From positions 62,001 through 126,000 of the forward strand of contig JADWQD010000007.1 of assembly GCA_016110215.1 (NCBI GenBank): DNA of 64,000 nucleotides. Direction: 5' to 3'. Below the pieces are notes generated by a model, which was not told where the DNA came from, ran no database searches, and saw nothing but the letters and a program-made list of their open reading frames with translations. Origin of the DNA: Capronia americana. Its lineage: Eukaryota > Ascomycota > Eurotiomycetes > Chaetothyriales > Herpotrichiellaceae. The position numbers and the translations under genes are program-made. Positions 34,017 to 43,641 of this stretch are shown in pieces (positions within the stretch are counted from its first letter, which is position 1; each line of letters opens with the position of its first letter).

Positions 34017-34439
34017 TCAACTTGGGTTCAAAATGCCCTCTGACTTCAGCTTCTTTACAGCGTCCTCTGCCCATTCACCACATCTTCTCAGTTTTTGCTT
34101 AGGGAACAATCTTTTCGGGCCCTCAAACTGTTTCGGGGGTGCCTCAACTTGGTCGCACACCTGTCGAAAGGTTCCGTTGTTGTAAACCTCTCTTGATACT
34201 TTCCCGAGAAAGGTTTTACTGAAGAATGGTGATTGCCCGTCCTCCTCCGGCTTCTTTCCAGATCGATGGTTAAGGAACATTCCCTGCTGGATATTGCCAG
34301 ACACTTGGAAATTATGTCCTGTATTTGGCCCAAGCTCGTGTGTCTCGACGAAGATCGCCACGTGGTTGCGAGGCATGCCGGTAGATTCTACCCAAAAGAC
34401 ATCATAGTATGGAGATCGGTTCGGTTCGGAGTCTGCCAT
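34017..34439 (-). CDS. small conserved fungal protein, unknown function
   Basis: Intronless, 140 aa, starting MADSEPNRSPYYDVFWVEST at the ATG of 34439. The upstream in-frame TTG is ignored. The content resembles a family of small fungal proteins, possibly DUF6914-like: RNHVAIFVETHELGPNTGHN, FQVSGNIQQGMFL, then VCDQVEAPPKQFEGPKRLFP and LRRCGEWAEDAVKKLKSEGI. Histidine and cysteine positions (HVAIFVE...GHNF...RRCGEW) look like a small enzyme-like fold, but no reaction is known to me. No signal peptide or membrane segment. Confidence 0.78.
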   Translation of the reverse strand: MADSEPNRSPYYDVFWVESTGMPRNHVAIFVETHELGPNTGHNFQVSGNIQQGMFLNHRSGKKPEEDGQSPFFSKTFLGKVSREVYNNGTFRQVCDQVEAPPKQFEGPKRLFPKQKLRRCGEWAEDAVKKLKSEGILNPS

Positions 34440-35141
34440 GATCCGATAGAATAACAATGTCGTTCACGAAGCGTTCGGTTAGAGTGGAGGCGTGGTGCAA
34501 AACACACGGACGAGCGATTAAGGAAGGGGTGACGCGGAAGTAAGTCCTAACTCGAAACTGGGATTCGGCCAGTTGCCACTGAATGAATGAAGCCTCTCTT
34601 CTTCATCAAGACCTGACGGGTGTTCAAGACTGATAGTTGGGATACCAAGAGAAAAACCAACCAGCGGAAGAAGAGGCGTACTTATATAGCCCTTCGGTTG
34701 ACCGCTCAACCATTTGCGGTTAACCGTTGGCGGTGAAGTGAAAGAATCCTTTGTTCGAAGTGCGACGCAGTGACTTGGTTCGGAGGAGACAATGATCTAG
34801 TCACGAAGAAGGCCCTCTGTAAATAATGCAAACGCGCTCCACGCGTGTAGGCCTTTGGCACCCTTGGCGGCGTCATTTACAGTCAGCGCCTATGAGGATG
34901 ATTGATGTGCCCTTGTGCCACATGTTGAACTTCCCGGTTCCCCGCACTTTGTCTCCAAACTTTCCGTGACTTCACTTGTGACTCAAAAGAAAAATTGTGA
35001 AAGGCGCGGTCGATGTTCGCTTGGATCTTCTGCGAGCTGATAAGAAAATTTTCACCCGTCTCATTGTAGGCTTGCTTGTTTAAAATCGCGCTGAAGCTGT
35101 CGACCTCAGCTTTTTTGCGTACTGCTCAATTCTGTTGCAAC
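34440..35141. other. divergent promoter region (small conserved gene / ARG8)
   Basis: About 700 bp with no gene. It contains short inverted repeats around 34695-34735 built from GGTTGA/TCAACC and GGTTAACC, possibly regulator sites. Function not shown. Confidence 0.4.
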
Positions 35142-36626
35142 ATGGCGTCCACAGCCGGCAGGAGACTCATGTGCTCGCAGCTCTCGAAGCTGACGGCTCC
35201 CTCACAACGACCTTCTCTGCGCCTGAGCCGGTATGCTCATGCTGCTGCCGTTCCAACCTCATCTAGCCTTCCGGCCCAGGATCAGGCACAGATCCGACAT
35301 GAAACCTCCGTGCCCAACCCAGACCCAGCCTCAGACTCGCCCACTGCCGCGTTCCTCAATCAATCCGTTCCTTACATGGTTCCTACATACGTACGGCCGC
35401 CGCCCATGATGGTGCAAGGAGATGGTTGCTTCTTATACGATAACGAGAATCGACAGTACCTGGATTTCACTGCTGGGATAGCGGTCAATTCTTTGGGCCA
35501 TAATGATCCTGAACTCAATAGACTTATTGCGCATCAAGCTCAACGCTTGATTCACGCGTCCAACCTTTACCACAATCCCTGGACTCCTACACTATCTAAG
35601 ACTTTGATTGAAGAGACACAGAAGCAGTCTCCAGGGTCTCCTCTGACTCAGGTCTTCATCTCCAACTCCGGTTCCGAGGCCAATGAGGCTGCCTTGAAGT
35701 TTGCAAGGAAGGTCACGTATGCTAAAGACCCAAACACAAAACAGAGGGACATTGTGTCGTTTCATGGATCTTTCCATGGCCGTACCTACGGATCTCTCTC
35801 TGCAACGCCGAATAAGAAATACCAACCACCATTCGGCCCTATGCTTTCTGGTTTCCGCTATGGACAGTATAACGATGTTGCAGCTGTCACAGAGTTGGTG
35901 AACGAGAACACTGCAGGAGTTATTGTTGAACCCATTCAAGGCGAAGGCGGCATCAACGTAGCTACTCCTGAGTTTTTGCAGGCACTTCGCAAGCGGTGTG
36001 ATGAAGTTGGCGCGGTCTTGATCTTCGATGAGATCCAATGTGGTCTTTCCAGAACTGGAGACCTCTGGGCCTACACTGCATCAGGTGTCCATCCGGATAT
36101 ATTAACATCCGCAAAAGCGTTGGGAAATGGTATCCCCATTGGAGCAACTATTGTGTCGGGCAAGACCGTCGCACCCTACATCAAGACCGGCGACCACGGT
36201 ACGACCTTTGGAGGCAACCCCTTCGCCTGCCGCGTGGCACACCATGTTTTCGGTCGTCTCGCCAAGGCAAAACTCCAAGAGGAAGTCAGACGGAAGTCGA
36301 CTCTATTCTTCAGCTTCTTTGACACAATCAAGGAGAAGTTCCCGGGTGTTGTTTCTGAGGTCAGAGGCAAGGGTTTGATTGTTGGCTATCAACTCAGCGA
36401 CTCTGCTAAAGACAAGGCAAACGAGATCATCACGGCTGCGCGAGAACGCGGCCTGCTGATAATCACCGCTGGGGACGGCGTCATCAGAATCGTGCCGCCG
36501 CTCGTCATCTCTGACGAGGAGATCAACAGGGGTCTTGCGATACTCGAGGATGCCATTAGTGTTGTGTTCCACAAACCAAGCGACGTTGAGGGCACCGCCG
36601 GTCAACAGGAAATGGCTTCTCGTTGA
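35142..36626 (+). CDS. ARG8: acetylornithine aminotransferase, mitochondrial
   Basis: Intronless, 494 aa. PLP-dependent class-III aminotransferase converting N-acetylglutamate semialdehyde to N-acetylornithine in arginine synthesis. The ATG at 35142 gives an Arg/Ser-rich presequence (MASTAGRRLMCSQLSKLTAP). Conserved blocks are LDFTAGIAVNSLGHNDPEL, FISNSGSEANEAALKFAR (phosphate grip), FHGSFHGRTYGSLSATPNKK, EPIQGEGGINVATPEF, LIFDEIQCGLSRTG and TSAKALGNGIPIGA with the Schiff-base lysine at residue 325, then GDHGTTFGGNPFACRVA. All catalytic positions are intact. The stop lies only 21 bases from the stop of the convergent DUF1989 gene. Confidence 0.96.
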   Translation: MASTAGRRLMCSQLSKLTAPSQRPSLRLSRYAHAAAVPTSSSLPAQDQAQIRHETSVPNPDPASDSPTAAFLNQSVPYMVPTYVRPPPMMVQGDGCFLYDNENRQYLDFTAGIAVNSLGHNDPELNRLIAHQAQRLIHASNLYHNPWTPTLSKTLIEETQKQSPGSPLTQVFISNSGSEANEAALKFARKVTYAKDPNTKQRDIVSFHGSFHGRTYGSLSATPNKKYQPPFGPMLSGFRYGQYNDVAAVTELVNENTAGVIVEPIQGEGGINVATPEFLQALRKRCDEVGAVLIFDEIQCGLSRTGDLWAYTASGVHPDILTSAKALGNGIPIGATIVSGKTVAPYIKTGDHGTTFGGNPFACRVAHHVFGRLAKAKLQEEVRRKSTLFFSFFDTIKEKFPGVVSEVRGKGLIVGYQLSDSAKDKANEIITAARERGLLIITAGDGVIRIVPPLVISDEEINRGLAILEDAISVVFHKPSDVEGTAGQQEMASR

Positions 36627-36647
36627 GTCCGTTTCTGTTCATGTCGT

Positions 36648-37604
36648 CTATTGCCTCTTTTCTCCTTCAGGCACACTCATGCCATGGAGTCCACGGTAGT
36701 CAGGCCGCTCCGCTGGCTTCCACTTCCCTCCTAAGATCGTATCTTCATCTACCAGCTTGAATACCTCCACTTTCAGAGGCCTACAGCATTTGATCATCTC
36801 CTTCTCATTGTCGCTTCCAAAACCCCACAAGGACAGATCACCACCTGGACATGTCGACAGTGCCATCAAGAGATCCTGTTCCGCAAAAAATTCGATATAG
36901 TCACCTGGTTGTGCAGGGCTTGGATTCATGAAGTATCGACCCTTAGAGTCCAGGCCCGTCACCTGGAACAGATTGATCACATCATGGACGTCTGATTCAT
37001 TGAGGCCAAACGGAAGTACGGCTCTGGTGAGGTTGGAATGGCAGTGATAGTCGTACGATGATTCCGGCCCGGAAAGCACCGTATTGATATATGGGTCGCA
37101 TCTGGTACCGAGGAGGTCATGAACTCTGCCACCGGTCTCATCAACGCCATACCAGGAGAGGGAATCAGCGATGATCGTGACCAGCGGTCGCATATACGGT
37201 AGGCAGGACCATAGCCGATCGAACGTCGTGACGTGGGACGAGTAGAGCTGTTTTGTTCTAGAGGCCCAGAACCTCTCGCGAGGATTGTTCGCGTTCCATA
37301 TATTCAGATCACCTAGGCAGGGTTAGGGACTGACTGGTCACCTATTATATCTCAACGTACCGACTTGAGGTCCCTCTGGTGTGCTGATCCTAATGATGCT
37401 CTTCGCGGGGGCTTTCCAGGCACGACCCGAGCGGATAGGCAAGACAAATGAGTCGACGAGCTTTCTTCCGCCTTGCTGGATAGAGGCGTACAAGTTGTTA
37501 TCAACTGTAAGGGGCGACTCTGCCGTGGGTAGATATGCGGGATATGGTGTGGGGAGAGGCTTTCTCGCCTTCAAGCGCTCCTCGCCGGAGGGCAAAGTGG
37601 ACAT
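36648..37604 (-). CDS. DUF1989 / urea carboxylase-associated family protein
   Basis: Two exons, 37604-37361 and 37312-36648, with a 48-bp intron (GTACGT...CCTAG), giving 302 aa. The family is recognised from IIRISTPEGPQVGDLNIWNA, RERFWASRTKQLYSSHVTTF, the metal-binding-like LLGTRCDPYINTVLSG followed by YDYHCHSNLTRAV, DVINLFQVTGLDSKGRYFMN, PAQPGDYIEFFAEQDLLMAL and STCPGGDLSLWG. Relatives occur beside urea carboxylase/allophanate hydrolase and in nucleobase catabolism. The reaction of this copy is unknown. It is head-to-head with a Zn2Cys6 regulator (501 bp between starts) and tail-to-tail with ARG8. Confidence 0.9.
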
Positions 37605-38105
37605 GATGGAACGGATATCCCGAAGCTGAAAATCGATATCTGCCTTTTCCTTCTCTCATCACCCGTCTGAGATTCCAGTCTCGCAGCTCAAAGGACGATG
37701 AACAGGCTTTTATGCTGGAGATGACAGCAGACGTGCTGCGGACATGTCCGAATTTGACATTGTCCAGATCTGTTGTGCCGTGCCAGCCTCATGCAGCCTT
37801 ACAAATTTCTGACTTCGGTCGGCTTGTCGTTGCGAATATAGCTGATCTCCTAGCCTCCTTGAGTTTCTATCTTGACGTGTGCAGAGTCATCAGTGCGCAG
37901 ACCGAAGCGGGAGAGCTGGATGAAGTTAGGCGGCCCATGGCCTCAGCCCCCTGCACGAATCAAGACCAGTGCATAAGAAGTTAGGCAGATTGGCCGTAAC
38001 TAGATTCTTGCTTCATTCCTGCTCCCACAATGTATACTCACTCGCTGGCGAGCTGAGCTTCCGGCCGAAATCCTTTATCCGGCATACTTCAAGTCTACTT
38101 CCGCC
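37605..38105. other. shared promoter of DUF1989 gene and Zn2Cys6 regulator
   Basis: 501 bp divergent spacer. CCG/CGG triplets are present (for example TTCCGGCCG near 38060), which are half-sites typical for binuclear cluster proteins, but no clear spaced pair was resolved by eye. Confidence 0.4.
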
Positions 38106-39674
38106 ATGGCTGGCCAAGGCAGACACGCTCCGAAGACGCGTACAGCGTGTCTCACCTGCAAGAAGAGGCGCGTCAAATGCGGACTCGAGCGACCGTCGTG
38201 TGCACGGTGCCTGAAGGCCGGACGAAAATGTGACGGCTATCAGCTGTCTGTGGTCGAAGCACGGCCGTTCCCATCGTCCATACAGACTACGCTTCCTCAG
38301 CTCAGCAGTTCTTCGTCACTCCTCTCCGCCTTTCGAGCCACAGAATCAGAGTGGCTAGCATACGCATTCTACACTAACAAGATTTCTGGCATCCTGGGCG
38401 GCGCCTTCGACACGGATTTATGGCAGAGACTCGTCCTCCAAGTGGCCGACACCGAGCCGACTGTGCGGCACGGAGTCTTTGCTCTTGGAAATCTGTTCCG
38501 GCATCATGGCGTCTCAGACGGCATGTCGGAATGCGTGTGTACCCGTTGTCGACAAGCGCTACGCCACTATAACAAGGCGATTTCTTCCTTTTCGCAATAC
38601 ATGCAGCGGCCACCCGATCAGCAGGCGGTTGATGTGGCTCTTCTGTCGTGCCTGATATTCATCTGTCTCGAATCGTATCGACTGAACGACAAAATCGCAA
38701 TCTCTCTTATATCCAAGGGATGTGGTATGATTGCGGAAGCCATGCCAAAGGGACAAGACATCCAGGCCATCACGATCGATGCGAGACTGCTGAATCTGTT
38801 CGACAGACTGTGGCTACTTTCGAGCATGTTTGGACATCATATACCTCGGCCGTCACCGAGGCCTCCTCAGATCCTTGACCTTGGTCCCCTCCTTCCCTTT
38901 ATCGGCACCGTTCAAACAGCGAGAGATTGCTTGCACGAGATCATCACCGCCGTTCAAGACCTCAGACTACGAGTGTTCCAGGCTCAGTTGAAATCGATGT
39001 CCGACCCGGAGAGGATGGCGATAATAAGTGCGCTTCAGCGGGAGCAACAAGCCGTCCTACTTCTATTGGACGGCTGGCAATGCGACTTGCAGGCCCTCAT
39101 CGATCGACAGGGTCTGCAATCATTCCGGACCTCGCAAGCATGGTCGATATTGACCGTTCAATGGTTGATTGCCAAAATCAGCGCCGCCGCCAGTATGGAT
39201 CCCTCGGAAAGAGACGGCGAAGACCAATCCGACGACTTCGGAAACCTTGTGGTTATCGCTGAAGAAAGTCTCGCGCGGCATCCCCAGGACGGCGAGACGA
39301 ACAACTTCTCCTTCGAGCCGTGCTTTCTGCCCGCGCTGTATCTCACGGCGCGCAAATGTCGAGATTCGATTATTCGGAGGAAGGCGCTTGAGTTGATGTC
39401 CCGCGCGGGAGGGAAGGAAGGCTTGTGGTACAGGTCTGAACTAAGATGCATTGCCGCCAGGGTCATCGATCTTGAAGAGGGTCTCGCCGTGTTAGACTCA
39501 CAGGGCCAGCTAGGGTTGGTTGATCAGAAGCCCATACGCTTCTATGACATTCTCGCCGAATTAAACTACCGGCGCGGCGGAAGGACATACGTCGACGTCA
39601 CGTATTTGATCTACGATCCGGACAGCGACACGCGCTGGCGAACCGTGCGGGAGACCTTGACTATCACGGAATAA
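38106..39674 (+). CDS. Zn2Cys6 transcription factor
   Basis: Intronless, 522 aa. The N-terminal binuclear zinc cluster is complete: CLTCKKRRVKCGLERP followed by SCARCLKAGRKCDGY (Cys 15, 18, 25, 32, 35 and 42). A short Ser-rich linker follows, then a helical 'fungal-specific transcription factor' middle region (AYAFYTNKISGILGGAFDTD, LRHYNKAISSFSQYMQ, VALLSCLIFICLESYRLND, LNLFDRLWLLSSMFG). The C-terminus ends TYLIYDPDSDTRWRTVRETL. The type with N-terminal cluster and AYAFYTNKI-like motif is common in ascomycetes. Its position suggests control of the divergent DUF1989 gene. No target is proven. Confidence 0.93.
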   Translation: MAGQGRHAPKTRTACLTCKKRRVKCGLERPSCARCLKAGRKCDGYQLSVVEARPFPSSIQTTLPQLSSSSSLLSAFRATESEWLAYAFYTNKISGILGGAFDTDLWQRLVLQVADTEPTVRHGVFALGNLFRHHGVSDGMSECVCTRCRQALRHYNKAISSFSQYMQRPPDQQAVDVALLSCLIFICLESYRLNDKIAISLISKGCGMIAEAMPKGQDIQAITIDARLLNLFDRLWLLSSMFGHHIPRPSPRPPQILDLGPLLPFIGTVQTARDCLHEIITAVQDLRLRVFQAQLKSMSDPERMAIISALQREQQAVLLLLDGWQCDLQALIDRQGLQSFRTSQAWSILTVQWLIAKISAAASMDPSERDGEDQSDDFGNLVVIAEESLARHPQDGETNNFSFEPCFLPALYLTARKCRDSIIRRKALELMSRAGGKEGLWYRSELRCIAARVIDLEEGLAVLDSQGQLGLVDQKPIRFYDILAELNYRRGGRTYVDVTYLIYDPDSDTRWRTVRETLTITE

Positions 39675-41569
39675 GGAGTGCATACTACGTACCGACGCTG
39701 GAGAACCGGTCACAGACCGTTCGTTCTCACTCATGCTGGCATGGCAAACACGGGCAAGCCGTAGTCGAGGGATAAGTATCAGCTTCCGGTCTAGCGATCT
39801 GTCGGGGGCTACATCATCTTGTTGATGTCGGCGAGACGCTGAAATCCATCTGCTATGGCCATTGCCAGGAGCCAACAGTGGATTCCACTGAACCCGTTCA
39901 CAGTGTCGAAGTTGTATTTCTGCCTGTCTCTGACAGTATTCCCACGAGCAATGACTTGTGGTTGTCAGGTGCCGGCGGTAATGGCATTGTTGAGTAGCAC
40001 GAGTGCACTGATCGCTGTGGTATCTAACTAGCGCAGCGGCAGGGACACATCCTACAACTCTCCTGTATGCCCGGTGTCTACGCAGTAAAAGCCCCTCTGT
40101 GCTTGATCTCCGCAAGACAGAATAGGAATGTTGTGGTCACTCTTCCCCATAGCACCATTGCAGTTGTGTAAACACGCTCAAGTCTCGCGCGTTTCAAGAC
40201 ATTCATACCGTTGTCGGCACAGTAGACACCCGAGGCCTATCAGTCCACGACCGCCACCTGTGGCTGACAGTGATGGCGCTGCCTATCGCTCCTTGGCTGC
40301 AGAAATGCTCGGTTAGCGAAGCCACGCCTAGCTTTTCGACATCCCAACAAATGTCATCGCCATAAACTTGCTTTCACATGTGCACCTTATCCGCGCCAAT
40401 GAACACATGTCAGCCACTCGTGAGATCCATATCTGCATGCATGCGCAGCATGGAAACTTGCGGGCACCAGACATCTTCCCTGTCTGAAGCCTTATGGGGC
40501 CTGCACAGCATGCACCGTGCTCCTCGGCGTGGAGGAGCTCGCAAGGGTGTCGGCACGCTCGAGCCTGTAAGCTTGTTGGCGTTTGAGGAATGTGGTATGA
40601 CAGGATGATGATATGACTTTCCTACTTCCAACTCTGAGGCCTTTTCGTGTCGGATTTGCTGTGCTTCGAAAAGCTCTGGTTTTCTGACTTGAATGTTTGT
40701 GTATAGCATCTCATTGACGCTTGGTTGATATTCTGCTTCCTTCCTCGCGACTTGCGAGCGCTATCTGATCTCGGTCCGAAACCTGTTCGGCGAAATTCTT
40801 GCGTGGCTGACCTTGTATGAGATTTCTTGCACTCGGAAAATAATATGTTGTCAAGTTCGGAATGACTGACTTTATTTAGTCGTGGCAGCGTATCTTTCTG
40901 CCATAGCTTGTGTTGTAGAGCCTGGTGGATATCGACCTTGACACTCTCTCCGGTCAAACCAAGCTCGTTGGGAGTACTGAGTTGAATCCGTGTGGGACAC
41001 TGCCAAACCTCGAGGTATGTGAATGCGGTATCAACAGTCTGTTGTTCAAGAGGTACAGCTTTTCGATAATGGCATACGTGGCAAAATGCTTTCTTGGTCG
41101 CGTGGTTGTCGGAGCTCTGATTTCACTCGGAGCTTACTGGGAACCGAGTGAGGGAATGTTGAAAGCTCCTGTTTCTCAAGACTGGCGAAATGCCTGACCG
41201 CCAGTCATTGCACACACAACTTGCCTTTCCGTACTGCCGAGGGAATGCTGGACGCTTCAAACGCCGCCTGGAAAGCTCGACTCAAAATCATGGCAGTGAC
41301 GAATCACTTCAGCGTCAGATCTCTTGTCTTCCTTCGATCACGGCGTGTCACGTCATGAACCACAGTCCTGAAGCTTGCTCGTTCTTTGCCCCCATCGTTA
41401 CTCACCTCATAGCCTTTGCTGACTATGGTTTGTGCCAGGATCATCATTGCAGCCTTCTTCGCTGTCACAAACGCTTACTTACCTCCATCTGTCTACAATA
41501 TTGACCTGACTGCGCTATCTTCTGTCCAATCCATCGCTTCCACCGTACAAGCTCTCGCTGAGGTTTACA
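39675..41569. other. 1.9 kb gene-free stretch
   Basis: No supported gene on either strand. Frames at 39561-40115 (antisense), 40410-40709 and 41190-41504 overlap others and lack conserved content. Could hold decayed coding sequence, but nothing is recognisable. Confidence 0.45.
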
Positions 41570-42516
41570 ATGGTATCGACGACCATCATTTTCAAGAAGG
41601 ACAATGTCCAACCTCCGGTCTTTGTCGCTGGAGGGTTCACCGACTGGGCACCCGTCGAGATGACGTACGAAACGACGGAATCCAACGGCTCAGTCGAGAA
41701 TGTCTTTTTCCACAAGACCCAACTTGAACCTGGCGAATATCAGTACAAGTTTCGGTTGGGTCCGGGTGATTGGTGGGTTCTCGATGAATCCGCCCCGAAA
41801 GGTTCGATATTCTGCACGGCACTGGAGTCACCACCACTGACCGTATCACAGCAACTGACGAGCTTGGAAACGTGAACAATGTCCTATCAATCGAAGCTGA
41901 AGAAGGCAAACCATCTCCGGAACCACCTGTTGAGACCATTCCAACTCCGCCTGCGCATGTCCTGAACACAGAGGATGCTCATATCATGGACGACGAGCCC
42001 AAGGTGAATGGGTCTGCAGACCAAGAGCAATCTGCCCAGCCATATCCTCCACCGGAGGAAGTCGTACCAAAACTTGTTGATTCTCATGCACAGGAGCGGG
42101 CAACAGTGGACACAGAACAGCCCAGAGCTGAAAGCGAGAAGCAGGTCCAGGTCGACGAACAAACTGGCAAAGTACCTTCTGAGACTGGTACACCGAGAAA
42201 GAATTCCATCCCTGATTTTGCTCCTCCGCCATACTCGGTTTCTGCAACCGGAACGGTGCCAGACCCGAACGAAAAGGTCCAAGTGGCGCCAGTGGCCGAA
42301 GCTGCTCCTCAGAAGCAGCCCCCTTCTGAACCGGCAGCTATAAAGGACGAAATGGAAAGGAAGGAACAGTCGTTGGTCGCTCGAGTGTGTAGCGCAAAGT
42401 AAGTCTTTCCCCTGTCTGATATCCAGGGCTGTCGCTAATCGTCGTCTAGGAGTCTAGTTTTGGTGGCCGTGATGGTGGCAATCCCTGTCGCTGTGTCATA
42501 TTACCTGCGTCGGTAG
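41570..42516 (+). CDS. CBM48 (AMPK glycogen-binding-like) protein with C-terminal tail anchor
   Basis: Three exons: 41570-41801, 41852-42398 and 42450-42516, giving 281 aa. The introns are 50 and 51 bp. The first ~85 residues form an AMPK1/CBM48 module: IIFKKDNVQPPVFVAGGFTD, DWAPVEMTYE, FFHKTQLEPGEYQYKFRLGP and DWWVLDESAPKATDELGNVN, with the family tryptophans. A long acidic Pro/Glu-rich linker follows, including DFAPPPYSV (a PPPY motif). The last exon encodes a hydrophobic tail, SLVLVAVMVAIPVAVSYYLR, before the stop, i.e. a C-tail anchor. It would display a sugar-binding domain in the cytosol at a membrane (ER, vacuole or mitochondrion). No catalytic domain. Confidence 0.88.
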
Positions 42517-42764
42517 CGTCGATAGAACAATGATGTCGCCGGCCACGGCGTTCCTTGGCGACGTTACTTCTTCCCACGACAACAATATATGATTTCTTGC
42601 TCTCTTTCTCTTCCTTGTTTCTTTTCCCCCCTTCAGCGACAGATACATCTCCATCTCCATCACAACTCTTCAGTGACCGACAGCCCCTCATCTACAGACA
42701 AACACTCAACCACTCCTCCAATCGACCCGCTTCTGTCTCGTCTCTGTCGCCTGCCTTGCTCACA

Positions 42765-43232
42765 ATGGCAGAATGGCGTGTGATGGACAATACGCCTGCC
42801 TGGCGACGACCGCTCGGCCCTGACTTTCTGGCTGAAGTGCACCGAGAACAACAGTGGCTACAGCAGCAACATCAGCAACAACAACAGCAACAGGAACGGA
42901 ACGAGGAGATACGGCGATTGTTCGAAACTGTCGCACGCCCACATTTGGGACTGCGCGAACAAGCAATGATTCGGGCAGCCCAAATAGTCGAACAGATGGA
43001 ACGGGAGCGAGCCAGAACCATCCAGGGGTGGATACGGTGGCGGATACAGCAGCTGAGACGGGGGTTGGGCGCTTTCTGGGGCTTCTTTGTGGGTGTTGGG
43101 AGAGCTTTCTGGGGGTGGTTCGCGGGCGTTGGAGGGGAGTGGACGGGAGGTGCAAATCCTCGGGCCCGATGGGCTTTTATCCCGCCTTTACCAGTCACAA
43201 GTGTTGAGAATGGGGAGTTGAGAGGATTTTAG
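42765..43232 (+). CDS. small Gln-rich hypothetical protein
   Basis: Single exon, 155 aa from the ATG at 42765. After MAEWRVMDNTPAWRRPLGPD comes a glutamine tract coded by CAG/CAA repeats, then a charged helix (RNEEIRRLFETVARPHLGLR, QAMIRAAQIVEQMERERART). An IQ-like segment (IQGWIRWRIQQLRRGL) is followed by an aromatic Gly-rich stretch (GAFWGFFVGVGRAFWGWFAG) that may associate with membranes. No family recognised. Starts 248 bp after the stop of the CBM48 gene on the same strand. Confidence 0.6.
   Translation: MAEWRVMDNTPAWRRPLGPDFLAEVHREQQWLQQQHQQQQQQQERNEEIRRLFETVARPHLGLREQAMIRAAQIVEQMERERARTIQGWIRWRIQQLRRGLGAFWGFFVGVGRAFWGWFAGVGGEWTGGANPRARWAFIPPLPVTSVENGELRGF
42861..42893. repeat. CAG/CAA microsatellite
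   Basis: Interrupted trinucleotide repeat coding for the polyglutamine tract of the small Q-rich protein. Probably length-variable between strains. Confidence 0.75.
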
Positions 43233-43641
43233 TGGCAACGACGTCGACGTCGTCGTCGACAGCGATGGCGTTTAGGCAAATCTTGAAGGGGCGGTTCTTG
43301 GGCGACAACGACATGACACAGCGGAATGAGGCAGGCGGCGACCTGTGATACAAAGGCGTTGGAACAAGCCTTGAGAAGAGCGTATGCTCTGTCTCTGTCG
43401 CTAGATGCGACTGATATGAACACATCACACACCCAAACCCTGTTTTGTTCCCATCTGATTTGAACGTGATCTCTTCGAATGCCGGCATGTGTGTCTGGTT
43501 GAGTCTTTCGCATGGCCTTTGATACCCCTGTCATTAGTCGGACTGCACACTGGCTGGACAAGGCATCTCCATCCCCATCGTCATGGAAGAACAGTCAAAT
43601 TTTTCACAGGTCTCATTCAATGCTCATGACCTATAGTATCC
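43233..43641. other. convergent 3' flank
   Basis: Lies between the Q-rich protein stop and the NOC3 stop. A short GTCGAC/GTCGTC repeat occurs at about 43236-43262. No gene supported; minus-strand frames here are short. Confidence 0.45.

Noticed and set aside
39561..40115. 184-codon minus-strand open frame
   Set aside because: Overlaps the 3' end of the Zn2Cys6 gene antisense. Arginine/histidine-rich chance composition.
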